From Hemerocallis citrina (Eukaryota > Streptophyta > Magnoliopsida > Asparagales > Asphodelaceae), in contig CM030366.1 of the NCBI GenBank assembly GCA_017893485.1, positions 198,243,835 through 198,307,834 of the forward strand: a stretch of 64,000 bases of DNA, written 5' to 3'. Position numbers and translations under genes: made by a program. The notes beneath the pieces were generated by a model. The model made no database searches and was not told where the DNA came from. It saw nothing but the letters and a program-made list of their open reading frames with translations. Below, one piece after another: positions 1 through 10,850 of the stretch. How positions within the stretch are numbered: position 1 is the first letter of the stretch; each line of letters opens with the position of its first letter.

Positions 1-1666
1 CACTGTCGTCCCTTCTCTTCGCAATAGTGGCCGACGGACTAGCGGAAATGATAAGAAGAGCCATGGAAAATGACACCATCAAAGGCATCAAGATTAAGGG
101 AATCACAGAATCTATGTCTATTCTACAATATGCAGACGACACAATTCTATTCGGAAGTGCAACCGTGGAGGAAGCGGTTGCCTTTAATACGGTCTTGGCT
201 TGCTTCCAAGGATGGTCAGGGATGAAAGTGAACTTAAATAAGACTAGTATTATCCCCATCTATGATCAGCAGTCGACATCGATAAGGGATATAAGGAGAT
301 ATTAGATTGCAAGATTGGAGAATATCCATTCAAATATCTAGGAACTCCAATTAAGCCGGGAGCCCTTCTGAAGGAGGACTGGAACTTTATTATCACAAAG
401 ATCGAAAAGAAGCTATCTGGATGGCAGAATCGGTTCCTATCCCTGGGGGGAAGGATCATTCTACTCAACTCAGTTCTTAGCGCGATTCCGCTGTTTATCA
501 TGTCCATTTACGAACTGCCTAAGCGGGTCATCTATAGAATAGACAAATTGAGGCGCAGATTCTTATGGAAGGGTACTGGGGAGGGAAACAAAGGTTTACA
601 CTTAGTGAATTGGGGAAGAGTTTGCAAGGGAAGAGAATATGGAGGGTTGGGTATCATTAATTTGCACGATATGAACAAAGCACTGTTAAGTAAGTGGTGG
701 TGGAAGATCAATAACAAGCAAAAATGATGGTGGAGCTACTCATTCGAGCTTTACCGCAAAAGAAGAAAGTACAGATTTGGAGGAAGAAGTCCGTCGGCAA
801 AAGTGTCCCTAATCTGGAAGGGGATAGCAAAGCAGGGTGAAATTTTCTTTTCCAACACCAGTTGCAATGTAGGAAATGGGAAAAACACAAGGTTCTGGAA
901 AGACAAATGGTGTGGTGGAACAACTCTGCAAAATCAATTCCCACAAGCAGCTGAAGCAACTCTGAATCTAGATCTCACAGTTGCGGACAATAGGAAAAAA
1001 GGTACACTTCATTTTAAGGTCTCACACAATATCACAACAGAAAGCACAGCCCAATTTGAAGAGTTGAATAAGATGATCATGCAAAAGGGGGCAGGCTAAT
1101 AGTTTACCAGATGAGAGATGGTGGGATAGAGATAATTCAAAAGTGTTTTCGGTCTCATCCATGTATAAATGGATCAATGATGGGGGTATAAGATGTCAAG
1201 TTCAATCTGTTATTTGGGGGGCCCACATTCCGTACAGGGTTAAAGTTTTCTATTGGTTAGCCCATCTTATTTTCCGCAATAAAGTTTATAGATTTCATAA
1301 TTCAATGCATAAGATTTTCCTTCTTATCCATGATTGGGCAGGGGCGCAGGAGGCAGCGAAGAGGTCCAGGATCAATGAAGGAGGCTAGCACACCGGGCGC
1401 ACAGGCTCGCTTTAGAGCAGACTGAGGCCTTGGAGCCCAGTAGCAGATCAGCAACGATGGGACTATTAGCATTTGGGTTGCTTTTGTGGAGGGACCTCTT
1501 TTGATGTTGGGTTGTATCAGATGTTTGGATGTTTTAGTAGCTTTTGTTGTTGTCTTTCTGTAATATTAGATGCTTTAATTGTTAATTTAGGCTTATGCAC
1601 TTCTCTGTTTCCTTAATCAATCATTAATGAAACGATGGTTTCGACCATCTTTTATCAAAAAAAAAC
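1..1666 (+). mobile_element. L1-type LINE, 3' portion
   Basis: This is the 3' part of a plant L1-like non-LTR retrotransposon; its 5' part lies outside the window. The remnant encodes the end of the reverse transcriptase, then the C-terminal region. It is followed by about 270 bases of untranslated sequence and a short A-run near 1658-1666, which I take as the poly(A) end. It was inserted next to, or into, the left end of duplicated segment A, because copy B near 51960 continues without a LINE. The target duplication cannot be tested because the 5' end is missing. Confidence 0.85.
27..1387 (+). pseudogene. LINE ORF2 fragment: reverse transcriptase end and zf-RVT-like C-terminus
   Basis: The first piece (27-305) contains the reverse-transcriptase active-site motif QYADDTILF, with both catalytic aspartates kept. 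Reading then shifts frame. The block at 500-727 (SIYELPKRVIYRIDKLRR, then FLWKG) is typical of the thumb region in plant L1 elements. The block at 803-1100 (RFWKDKWCGG) and the one at 1143-1388 (IPYRVKVFYWLAHL) match the zinc-binding RT-associated domain at the end of plant LINE ORF2. At least three frame changes and a stop at 725-727 separate the blocks, so no functional protein can be made. Family assignment comes from the motifs; the exact L1 subfamily is unknown. Confidence 0.85.
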
Positions 1667-1674
1667 ATTCTAGA

Positions 1675-3175
1675 ACTATTTTTCACCATTCTACATTTTT
1701 CTCTCATCTAATAAACTATATAATAACATCAACAACAAAAAACATGGACCTAGCATAGTACGTAGTTCCAAGTTATCCACCTAAACTGAGGGGGAAAGGC
1801 CTAATAGATTCTCCATACACAATTCAATTATTTTTCTCGAATGTCCTAATATATTTTTACTAGGTGATGGACAACCACATACTTAAAAACAATTATGAGA
1901 GAGAGAGAGAGCAACAGACTCACGACAACCTGCACTGATCCTTCACAATGGCATTTACTCTGCACATTAATAACAACAAATTATAAGTTGAATATCTTAA
2001 CTTCCAGCTTTTTTTCACACAATCACAATCTCTACTCATACCCCCCCCCCCTCCCCCTTACCTTTGTTAACTCTCGCACCAACACAGACAATCCAGTTCC
2101 GCATCAAACCTGTCCCATCAGCCCCTTCTTTTCATCTTCATACCTGAAATCAAATCAAAAGAAAATTGCTTCAAAATCCGTGCTAAAAATTATTATTTAT
2201 ATTTTATATCAAAAAAAAAGAGAGACTCATTTACCTCGAATTTGATGGCGATGAGAAATCCTCCTTCACTTTTGGCCAATTTCAAACCTGTAAAATTTGT
2301 TGAAAACCGGTCGGAAATTTTGAAGAAAGGGGAAGATTAGGGCATCGAAACGAGTAATCATTCAATTTGGTAGAAATCTAGAACGAAAATCCTTCTTTGT
2401 TCTTGAGGAATCAAGAGAGTAAACAAAAACCCTAGACGCATGTTTCGAAAAAAGAGAAGGAAAGCCAGAATAAATGAACTCACCACCATGAAGGCACCAC
2501 CAAAGTTGAACGGTGTCACTGCTTATGGTTTAGAGGTTTGGGGATGCGGCGGCGGGGGCGGCCGGGGCGGCGGATGTCGAGAATGGCGGAAGCGGGTAAG
2601 AGAGCCAGAATAAATGAACTCACCACCATGAAGGCACCACCGGAGTTGAACGGTGTCACTGCTTATGGTTTAGGGGTTTGGGGATGCGGCGGCCGGGGCG
2701 GCGGATGTCGAGAATGGCGGAAGCGGGTAAGAGAGCGACGATGGAGATTGAGAATTTTCGGATCCGATGCGATTGGGATTTCGGATCGGGTTTTGGATTT
2801 GGGGTCGGGTTTTGAATTTGAGATTGCCTTTTACCCGCAATCCCAATTGCTTTCCTTATGGGAGAGCGCGTATATGATGTTGTGCCCTAATTTGATCGAC
2901 GGCGTGGGATGGAGGAAAGGACAGAGATTTATAGATGTAATTAGGCGGTGCACTAAGATAGCTTTTAATGGACGCGAGGTTGTTAATACCGGGTAATTAC
3001 GGGTACTAATTACCATTGGTTAAAATAGCGGCTAATTGGGCCGGGTCAGAGCTAATTGGGCCGGGCCAGATTTGACTCTTCAATCTTTTGTTCCTAATAA
3101 GCAATTAACAACAGGCCCAAAGAGAAAAATGCTATATAAATTTCAAATAATGTTAACGGAGATTCCTAAAAATTA
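1675..3175. repeat. Duplicated segment A (partner at 51962-53140)
   Basis: This stretch aligns in the same orientation with 51962-53140. Shared landmarks are the (C)TCTCATCTAATAAACTA block, the GATGGCGATGAGAAATCCTC block (2244 and 52420), the G-rich block near 2540-2720 (52700-52740) and the GCACTAAGATAGCTTTTAATG block (2949 and 52932). Read on the minus strand, both copies show GT...AG-bounded pieces suggestive of the first exons of one gene, for example a short ORF opening MAKSEGGFLIAI and ending at a GTAAATG donor near 2237 and 52411. I do not recognise the protein. A has a (C)n run at 2041-2053 and a GA run at 1897-1911. Confidence 0.7.
2464..2743. repeat. 140-bp tandem duplication, two copies
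   Basis: The sequence GCCAGAATAAATGAACTCACC occurs at 2464 and again at 2604. The following bases, through the GC-rich GGATGCGGCGGC block and AGCGGGTAAGAGAG, are repeated as well. The duplicated partner segment near 52630-52760 has a single copy, so the duplication arose after segments A and B separated, or was lost from B. Confidence 0.8.
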
Positions 3176-3535
3176 ACTAAAACCAATTGCGTTCCGCGAA
3201 AAGATCAATCGAAGAAGAAAAGATCAATCGAAGAAGATGGTATCATTGACATAATAAATGTCAATTGTAGTCTATCTCTTTCTATATATGGAAAGTTAAG
3301 AAATCATCATATAATAATCTGACTTTTTCAATCTTTCAACCTCGGTTCTGTAGGAGCAAGTCAGAAAAATTGAGAAATAGAACAAAAGTAAAGTCAAATT
3401 GCTTTTTGTTTTTTCTCAATTCCAACCGAATGCAACTGGATCTAGTATAGTATGAACTGCCGATCAGAACATATATGGATAGAACATCAAAATTCGTCTT
3501 TTCTATATATTCAATGAAAAATTGAAACACGGCGG
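3176..3535. other. No gene seen
   Basis: AT-rich sequence between duplicated segment A and the LINE remnant. A small direct repeat (AAAAGATCAATCGAAGAAGA, twice) is present near 3200-3236. No conserved reading frame was recognised. Confidence 0.6.
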
Positions 3536-4625
3536 AGTTTCCTTGATTTGGGCCCTAGATGTACGCAAGTAGAGATGATAATGAGCTTGGTTAGGATAAG
3601 CCCCAACTATATTTTCGTAAGGGCTTCGATTTTTGGCCTAATCCTTACAACGGGCTTTATTTACCTCAGCCCCTACCCTACACTGTCACGACCCATGGCC
3701 TTCATCTGGCACTAGACTATTTATTTTAGATTAATATTATCAAAATTTATTTATTATCAGACATAAACATTAATTCAAACATTCGCTATCCTTTAACTTT
3801 ATCAATGGAACGAATATAATCCATGAAGGAGAATAACATGAAAATTTTGTTTTAAAAAAATTGACAAATGGTTTTTTCGACTCAAAGATGATCAATGATA
3901 TCGTCATCAACCGTCAACTTTCATTAAATAGTTAATCATGTAATATAGAACTCAAAGAATACTCCAAATTTACAATAGCAGCTACTCAGTGCAACCTCGT
4001 GAAACTGAAAATGCAACATAAAACGAAAACTATGTTTCTCATCTCATATTATAAACTCGTAATCGTAGAAACAAAAAAATCGGCAACATGAATTTCATTC
4101 CTAAATATAATAAGAGTTTTGGTGTTTCCATATTTTATCTTTAGAGAGTATGTACGAGCTTTGATAAAATGGTCCAAGAGTATTGCCTTTAGTTAAAAAG
4201 TAATATGCAATGTGTGTATTTAATATACTAAAATAGTATAGCATTATCAGGGCCTACTTAGGGCCTTAATGGGTTTGTGTTAGGGCGGGGTCGGAGTAGG
4301 GCCTATTTTAAACCCCCGCCCCCGGCCTTATCTTTAGAAGGACCAAAATTTCAGACTCTAGCCCTACCCTTTTACAGGAGGGTTAAGGCCGGGGTAGGGT
4401 TTTTTTAGGATCGGGGTCAGGGGCTCCAACCCATTATCATCCCTATATGCAAGAGAGGAAGGACGTTGATCACATATTATTTTAGTGTGAATGGGCTAAG
4501 TAGATATGGAGTTCACTTGGGACCCGTTAAATAATCCATGTTAATGTCGTCCAGTTGAAAGCTTGGTGGGATCTCATTGTTAGTCATGATTGGGAAAGAA
4601 AAAATTAGTGAGAAAAAAAAAGTTG
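3536..4625 (+). mobile_element. LINE C-terminal remnant, split by a hAT element
   Basis: On the plus strand, after 4446, the sequence encodes a DVDHILF...CEWAK..IW pattern. This is the typical metal-binding tail of plant LINE ORF2 proteins. It contains several stops. The bases just before the hAT element at 3570 appear to belong to the same remnant. The remnant is short and degraded; its subfamily and 3' boundary are uncertain. Confidence 0.5.
3570..4445. mobile_element. Non-autonomous hAT element, 876 bp
   Basis: The termini are inverted: TAGAGATGATAATG at the left and, on the opposite strand, TAGGGATGATAATG at the right. It is flanked by 8-bp repeats TACGCAAG (3562-3569) and TATGCAAG (4446-4453), which differ at one base. 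Eight-base target duplications and TAGGGATG-type ends are characteristic of plant hAT elements. Subterminal sequence is rich in GGGCTTA and GGGGTAGGG motifs. No transposase is encoded. Confidence 0.75.
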
Positions 4626-5124
4626 TGAAAAAAAACTAGCATGCGAAACTACCATAAAAATATCTGTTTGGAATCATGACCTACAATGTTGTCTCAACCT
4701 AAAGTTGCTGCTACTACTGCTAGGGTCTGACTTGCCAACAAACATGGCAAAGGTTGGGGGTTACAGTGTTAGTTATGCTAATTTAATTTGGGGTTATTTG
4801 TTGTTAACAAATTGCGGCGTAAACAGCACACAATTTAATTCACCTTCCAAATTGAATGCTAACAAAGTTTCAAGAAAAAAGCCAGTTAACACATATCTTA
4901 CAGCTACTAAACATAGAAAACAACCAAAAGAAAGACCAGTGCAAGTAAATATATTTGCTAAATAGTTGAAATTTGTCAATCATTCCAAAAAAAAAAAACA
5001 AAAAAAAAATAAAAATAGAAAGTTTAAGAACGGAAATAAAGAAACTTCAGACTACAGAAAATGCATTAAAAGAGTCAAAAACCACAATGTCTAATTGTTT
5101 TATGTACAATTAGATTAATTTGTA
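4626..5124. other. No gene seen
   Basis: AT-rich sequence with A-runs around 4987-5010. The open frame at 4705-4965 shows no recognisable domain. Confidence 0.6.
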
Positions 5125-5133
5125 GAATTAGAC

Positions 5134-5843
5134 GATTTTTTTCTTCCACTTTTTGAAAAAATTTGCACTTATAGGACAGTTGCAAAAGTATTTGCGTTTG
5201 TTGGCTCAACAACTGAACTCGCCATTCCCAACGGCGAGTTTAGTTGTTTCATGCTCGCCGTTGAGACACAGCGAGTTTAGTGCTAATTTTTTGAGAAACT
5301 CGTCATTTCCAATGGCCAGTTCAGTTCAAAAATTTCAATAAAGACTCGCTATTTCTAACAACGAGGACATTTATACTAGACTCGCTGTTGAGGAAAGCGA
5401 GTCTAGTTCAAAATTTTCAATGCAGACTCACTATTCCCAACGTCGATAACATTTACACTAGACTCGCTGTTGGGAACGGTGAGTTTAGTTTATAAAAAAA
5501 ATTATATGAATTTTTTTCGAAAATTCACTAAGTCCAACAGAATGTTTCACTCTCTGTGAAATTTCCTACATCCTCGTCGTTCCCAACAGCGAGTCTAGTA
5601 TAAAGGTCCTCGTCATTGGGAACGACGAATCTTCTTTCAAAATTTTGAACTAAACTGGATGTTCTCAACAGCGAGTCTAGTATAAATGTACTCACCGTTG
5701 GGAACGGCGAGTTTTTCAAAAAATTAGCACTAAACTCGCCGTTGGGAATGCCGAGTTTAGTTGTTGAGTCCACGAGCACAAATACTTTAGCAACTGCCCT
5801 CTTTCTACAAATATTATCAAAAAGTGTCTTATAAAAAAAAATC
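5134..5843. mobile_element. Foldback Mutator-like element, 710 bp
   Basis: A perfect 9-bp direct repeat GAATTAGAC flanks the element (5125-5133 and 5844-5852), as expected for Mutator-like transposition. The two halves are inverted copies of each other. For example CAGTTGCAAAAGTATTTG on the left pairs with CAGTTGCTAAAGTATTTG read from the right. Inside are repeated short palindromes built around ACTCGCCGTTGGGAACGGCGAGT-like units, roughly every 50-100 bases, so the transcript would fold into a long hairpin studded with small ones. It encodes no protein. Confidence 0.8.
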
Positions 5844-5852
5844 GAATTAGAC

Positions 5853-8690
5853 ACATGTTACCATCTAATGCAAATATGAAATTCCAAAATCCAAGACGTG
5901 ACATATAAAAAAAAAGTTGAACAAAATAGATTTATTGCATACATTATGAGAACTTCAATTATGTCATCATTCTCCAAGCCAAGTCTTGCAAGAGTTGCAC
6001 CGGATTGAGTTTATCTTTGTGAAAATAGAAAACCATCGTATCAACATGAGCTGAACATGAGCTGAACATGAGCTGAGACTTGTCCGCACACATTTTAAAT
6101 AGCCTCCCAAGCTTGTCGTCATACTGAGAAAAAAGCAGGGTGTACATTACAACATCATAAAGGTAGAAAGCAGACTACGGTAACATTGAAGAGAATAATC
6201 ATTGTAGAAAGAAAATGCATTTTCCCCATTTCTACATCTCGTTTAATCCCCGTTTCTTGCCGTGCTAATTTTTAGCACGCTAATAAAGTTTCAATTTATT
6301 TCCTTTCTTGCTTGTATTGTTCATACTCTCTTAGATCCCATGGAAGGATAGGAAATAACTCTTGAGAAATTCACTTTGTACTAGTATAGTTTAAAACAAC
6401 ATTTGGGAGGTCAGACATTCCGCACTTCCTAATTGTAGACTAATCTCTTCTTAATCTTAACTGGAAATGGTAATGGTCTTGAATGATTAAACTCTAATTT
6501 AACCAAATACAAATTTGTCCTTAATATACTTAGAAATTATAAGAAGAAAAAACGTTTGCTGTGAGAGATCATAACATCAAGCAAGCATATGAATAGTCCA
6601 TTAGCATATGAAGAAAAAACGTTTGGTTATCACCCAGGTTACCACCCAAAAAGAGAGTTATTTCCAACTTTGAACAGTCCATTAGCTGTAGCCTGAACCT
6701 AGATAAAAACTAAGAATAGTCCTTTAGCTCTCTCTCATTACCTTAAAAAAATACCAACTTTGGAAGCAAAAGGACTTGGAAGCAAAAGGACCAATTACAA
6801 GCCATAAAAAAGAACAATCAAGATAGCACTTTTTCCTGCATCTTTCTGAAAACCACACCAATGCAGTTACATATCTGAACCACCAGTAGAAAACATGAAT
6901 GAGTAGACCATAGTTTTACATCAAAGGCTACACCAGCTTCACTTGGAACTCATTTTCTCACTCAGACTCCAATTTGGTTAATAAAGAAAACTCCAAAGAT
7001 CTCATTCAAACTTCAATTTCCCTCTTCTCATTATGCAATTGAAACAATTCTAGCAAAAGCTATATTCAATATCCTGCAAACAACCGATAAAAGAAGCAAC
7101 ATGCAAATTGGCATCGACACATTTGGACCAGGAATCAATTCAATATGCAAATAGAAAATGCATAAACTGGTTTCTAATTTCTCAATTTTCTGTTTATATG
7201 AGCGGCAAGATGCTGTTGACTTCTTTGGATTATAAGGTATAATTTATTAAACAGCATAGCACATCAAGAAAAGCTGAAGAATTTCAGCAACAAATTAAAG
7301 TAAAGTGAATGATTTTCCTTTAGCGGTATCTTTTCTCGCTCTCTCCTCTGAGTCGTCTCCTCATAACCTAAACAAGGAAAGAAAATCCTGTTAAGGCATG
7401 CAAGAATCGGACATAGTCAATTCTAAAAAAAGAATCCATTAGCTGGCAGTGCAGGAAACATGTTTCACTCTTCTGCTATATAGGTTGTTGGCCAAGAAAG
7501 ATAAAAATTGGCAAAAATTAAAATAAAAAAACATCTTCATTAAAACAATGATAAGGGAAATGATAATAATAGTGCAGAAAATGCAAACATTTAAAGCAAA
7601 GTGTCAACAGAAATACCCACTTACATAGCATCACGCAATTTCCCCATGGAAGGCTGATAAACAAGCAGACTCGGAATCACAACGCAGTCATTTGTCAAAA
7701 AAGAAAAAAGATCAACTAACTTCAAGCCTCAGCTGATTCAAATGCCTTAAAATGGTAGCACTAATTCGAAATCCGAACCTACCACAAATATAGTTCTTAA
7801 AGACAAAGGCAACACTTGGTTTTCCAACGCATGGGTATCAATTGAGGGTTAAGAAAAAGCTTAAGAAGACATGTACTGATTCTATAGCATAAGTGATTGA
7901 TACTAATTACTATACTAATAGAAATGTTAGCTCGAAAGCAAGCAGACGTGGTTAAAGGGTTACATTTCTGGCCATCTTGTTTTGGTTTCGACCATACCAT
8001 TTGCTTTTGGTGGTAATCAGTACAAAGACTTAAAGTTTTGGCGCAGTGGCCCATATTATCTATGTTTAAGCCAGCCTTAAAGCCAAATTATTCAGTTTCA
8101 GTCAAGTTTCAGCCAATTTTTTTCGGTATGCCCCATCTTTACATATCATTATGTTACCTTAATTTTGTTTTCAGCTCTATAATTGGACTTATCGTCACTT
8201 GTGCAAGGATTTAAGTTGTAGCCTGGACCTAGATAAAACCACATGTTTCACGAATTTCTAACATAAACACCATAAGGCTCCTTTATTATGACAAAGTTCA
8301 CTCTATAATAGCTTGATGCATGAGGAAAAACATCCTCGAAAGACATGATTTTTCATGAATGGACCCTTTTATGACATGCAGGTCAATGTAAATGAAAAGA
8401 ATTGTAATCTAATTTGATGGCCTACCACTTTTTTCTTTGTCAGTGGGTATGCTTTAGCCAAGGTTCTCATAGGCATGCTCTAGCCACCAAGAAAATTTTT
8501 GTATTGGTTATATAGTAGCCACTCTTTACAATTGTTCCTATGCATGGACTATTGAAGAGATTACCCATCCTACTATTACCCTTAGCCTAAAAATGCTAAC
8601 CTATGGAACACTAGCAAATGCAGTTGATGTTGGGTTTCTTCCATTTGTTGTAAGAACAATGGGAAAGTTCAGTGTATCATCCCTAACTTT
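5853..8690. other. No intact gene; one exon-like minus-strand frame
   Basis: AT-rich. The minus-strand frame at 6147-5959 (opening MYTLLFSQYDDKLGRLFK) has a composition more like a real exon than its surroundings, but I do not recognise it. It also contains three consecutive copies of an 11-base unit (ACATGAGCTGA, 6045-6077), which would shift frame from copy to copy. From about 8570 the sequence resembles 36750-36830, which belongs to the dispersed repeat family described below. Confidence 0.5.
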
Positions 8691-9008
8691 CCCAGGTATG
8701 TTAGCATGTAAAATGGGAGATACATTAATATAAAGTTTACTTCCAACAGATAAAATTAAAAAAATTCAAACTTACTTGGTTCCAAACCCCTCCAAATGAC
8801 CTTAAGTGAATGATTACATTCTCGCACAACCATAATCGGTCAAACATTGGCCGATTATGGTCAGGGATGCTATTAAGGCATCTATGTTTGTGTATTTAGC
8901 ACTAAACCAGCATAGCCATGAACCAATATTGAAATAAATTGTAAAAAAGTAATAAGTAGCTGAAGAACCTGAACAAATATATAGCAATTTATTTGACAAT
9001 TTAAAAAC
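8690..9008. repeat. Copy of dispersed AT-rich repeat family
   Basis: This stretch contains the family's ordered landmarks: a TTAAGTGAATGATTAC block, CACAACCATAATCGGTCAAA, GGTCAGGGATGCTATTAAGGCATCTATGTTTGT, and CACTAAACCAGCATAGCCATG. The same order recurs at 35590-39800 and in part at 14870-15045, 16193-16400 and 18430-19060. This copy is cut near 9009 by the nested insertions and seems to resume near 14870. Confidence 0.65.
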
Positions 9009-9081
9009 AGGATACGGTGGTGCACTAAAAACTCATTCTCCACAATCAAAATTTACGATCCGCACCGTTCAAGTTGATCTT

Positions 9082-9279
9082 TGATAAATCAAACATGAGA
9101 ATCAAATCAAGATCTACAACCAAACTCAAAGAACCAAAGAGAAATCATGGTGGAGAGAAAAGGAGAACTAGGGTTTCAAATAATTTTGGGGCTCTTAACA
9201 GTACACGAGGGAGAGAGCTTTTAGGAGCTGAAATAACAAAAGACTATACTACCCTTACAACATAAGCATAACTACTTCA
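9082..9279 (-). repeat. copia 3' LTR
   Basis: On the minus strand it starts TGAAGTAG and ends TTTATCA. It is similar along its length to the 5' LTR at 14371-14584, including the shared AACCCTAGTTCTCCTTTTCTC block. The two differ by several substitutions and indels, so the insertion is not recent. Confidence 0.85.
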
Positions 9280-9292
9280 TATCCCCCTCAAA
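9280..9292 (-). promoter_or_regulatory. copia polypurine tract
   Basis: On the minus strand the bases next to the 3' LTR read TTTGAGGGGGATA. A purine tract in this position primes plus-strand DNA synthesis in LTR retrotransposons. Confidence 0.75.
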
Positions 9293-9609
9293 CTCATGAT
9301 GCGGCTACAATAAGTATCGAAAGTTTGCCAACAAGAAAACAAAAACGTGAAATAGAATGTGACTTGGTAAAGAAGTCTGCAATCTGTATGAAAGATTGAG
9401 CAAACAGTAAAGTAACGGTGCCATGCTTGAGGTGGCGACAAGTAAGATGACAATTAATCTCGATGTGTTTGGTCCATTCATAAAAAACTGAGTTGTGAGA
9501 AATCTGAATAGCACTTTGGTTGTCACAATATATAGGAGTAGGATGAGAAAGAACAACATTCATATATGCAAGTAACCAACGTAACTAAATAATCTCTTTA
9601 CTAGTGGGA

Positions 9610-10795
9610 GGGAGTGATCGAATATAGACTGAGACTAGAAACTACAGTATCTGACAATCAGTTTGGGTTTATGCATTGAAGGTCAACAATATAAGCAATT
9701 TATGAAATGAGGAGACTTATGAAAAAATATAGGGGGAATAAGAAAGATCTACATATGGTTTTCATAGATCTAGAAAAAGCATATGATAAAGTTCCTAGAG
9801 ACATAGTATGCTCGGTGTTAAATAATAAAAGAGTAACTATTCGGTATATTGAGGTAATTAAGGATATGTATGAACTATGAAGGGACAACAACCACAATTA
9901 GAATAATCACAGAAGAGACCAGCGATTTTTCTATTACAGTAGATTTACACCAAGGTTCGGCTTTAAGCCCCTACCTCTTTACTTTGGTTATGGATGAATT
10001 GACGCGAGGAATTCAAGATTAGGTGCCTTGGTGTATGCTTTTTGCCAATGACATCGTCTTAGTGGACGAGACCAGAGCAGAAGTCGATGCTAAATTAGAA
10101 TTGTAGAGAGGAACTTTGGAAGCTAAGGCTTTAGAATAAGCAGAACTAAAACATAGTATATGGAGTGTAATTTTAGTAATATTTGAAACACAACTGAGAA
10201 AGTAGTGAAGTTTGATGGTCAAAAGATACCTAAGACCGTTTTCGTTATTTAGGGTCGATTATACAAAGAGATAAGGAGATTTTCGAAGATGTTATACATA
10301 AGATCCAAGCAGGGTGGCTTAAGTGGAGAAGTATCAGTGGAGTTTTGTGTAACAAACGTATACCTTTGAAGTTGAAGAAAATTTTTTATAGAACGGCTGT
10401 TAGACCAACAATGATGTATGAAGCAGGGCGTTGGGCAACAAAGAAACAAAAATGAGTGTAGCTGAGATGAGGATGCTAAGATGGATGTATGATAAAACAA
10501 GGAGGGATAGAATTAGAAACGAGCATATACGAGACATGCTAAAGGTACCTCCAATCTAAAGATAAGTTAAGAGAGAATCGCCTCAGGTGATTTGGACATG
10601 TCACACGTATACTTAGTAGTACCCCCGTTAGAAAGAGTGATTTGATAAGTATTGAGGGTATGGTTAGGGATAGAGGAAGGCCTAAACTAACTTGGGTGAA
10701 AACGGTGAAAAAAGATATGATAGCATGTGCCCTTACAGAAGATATTACGCTAAACCGAGCAGAATGAAAAACCAGGATTCATGTACCCGACCCTA
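9610..10795 (+). pseudogene. RTE LINE reverse transcriptase, degenerate
   Basis: Recognisable blocks in order are LRLETTVSDNQFGFM-like, KDLHMVFIDLEKAYDKVPRD, a frame-shifted PYLFTLVMDELTRGIQD-like block and CMLFANDIVLVDE. Then come the C-terminal blocks around 10380-10530 ([13 protein letters not shown] and [19 protein letters not shown]). The active-site motif reads FAND where the family has FADD, so one catalytic aspartate is replaced. Several in-frame stops are present, for instance near 9880 and 10020. This is a dead copy. Confidence 0.85.
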
Positions 10796-10815
10796 ACTAG
10801 TTGGAAAAAAAGGCT

Positions 10816-10849
<34 letters not shown>

Positions 10850-10850
10850 A
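10816..10850 (+). repeat. (TTG)n microsatellite, LINE tail
   Basis: About eleven copies of TTG/GTT form the 3' end of the RTE insertion. Read on the other strand they give the poly-threonine or poly-glutamine runs seen in spurious frames there. Confidence 0.9.
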
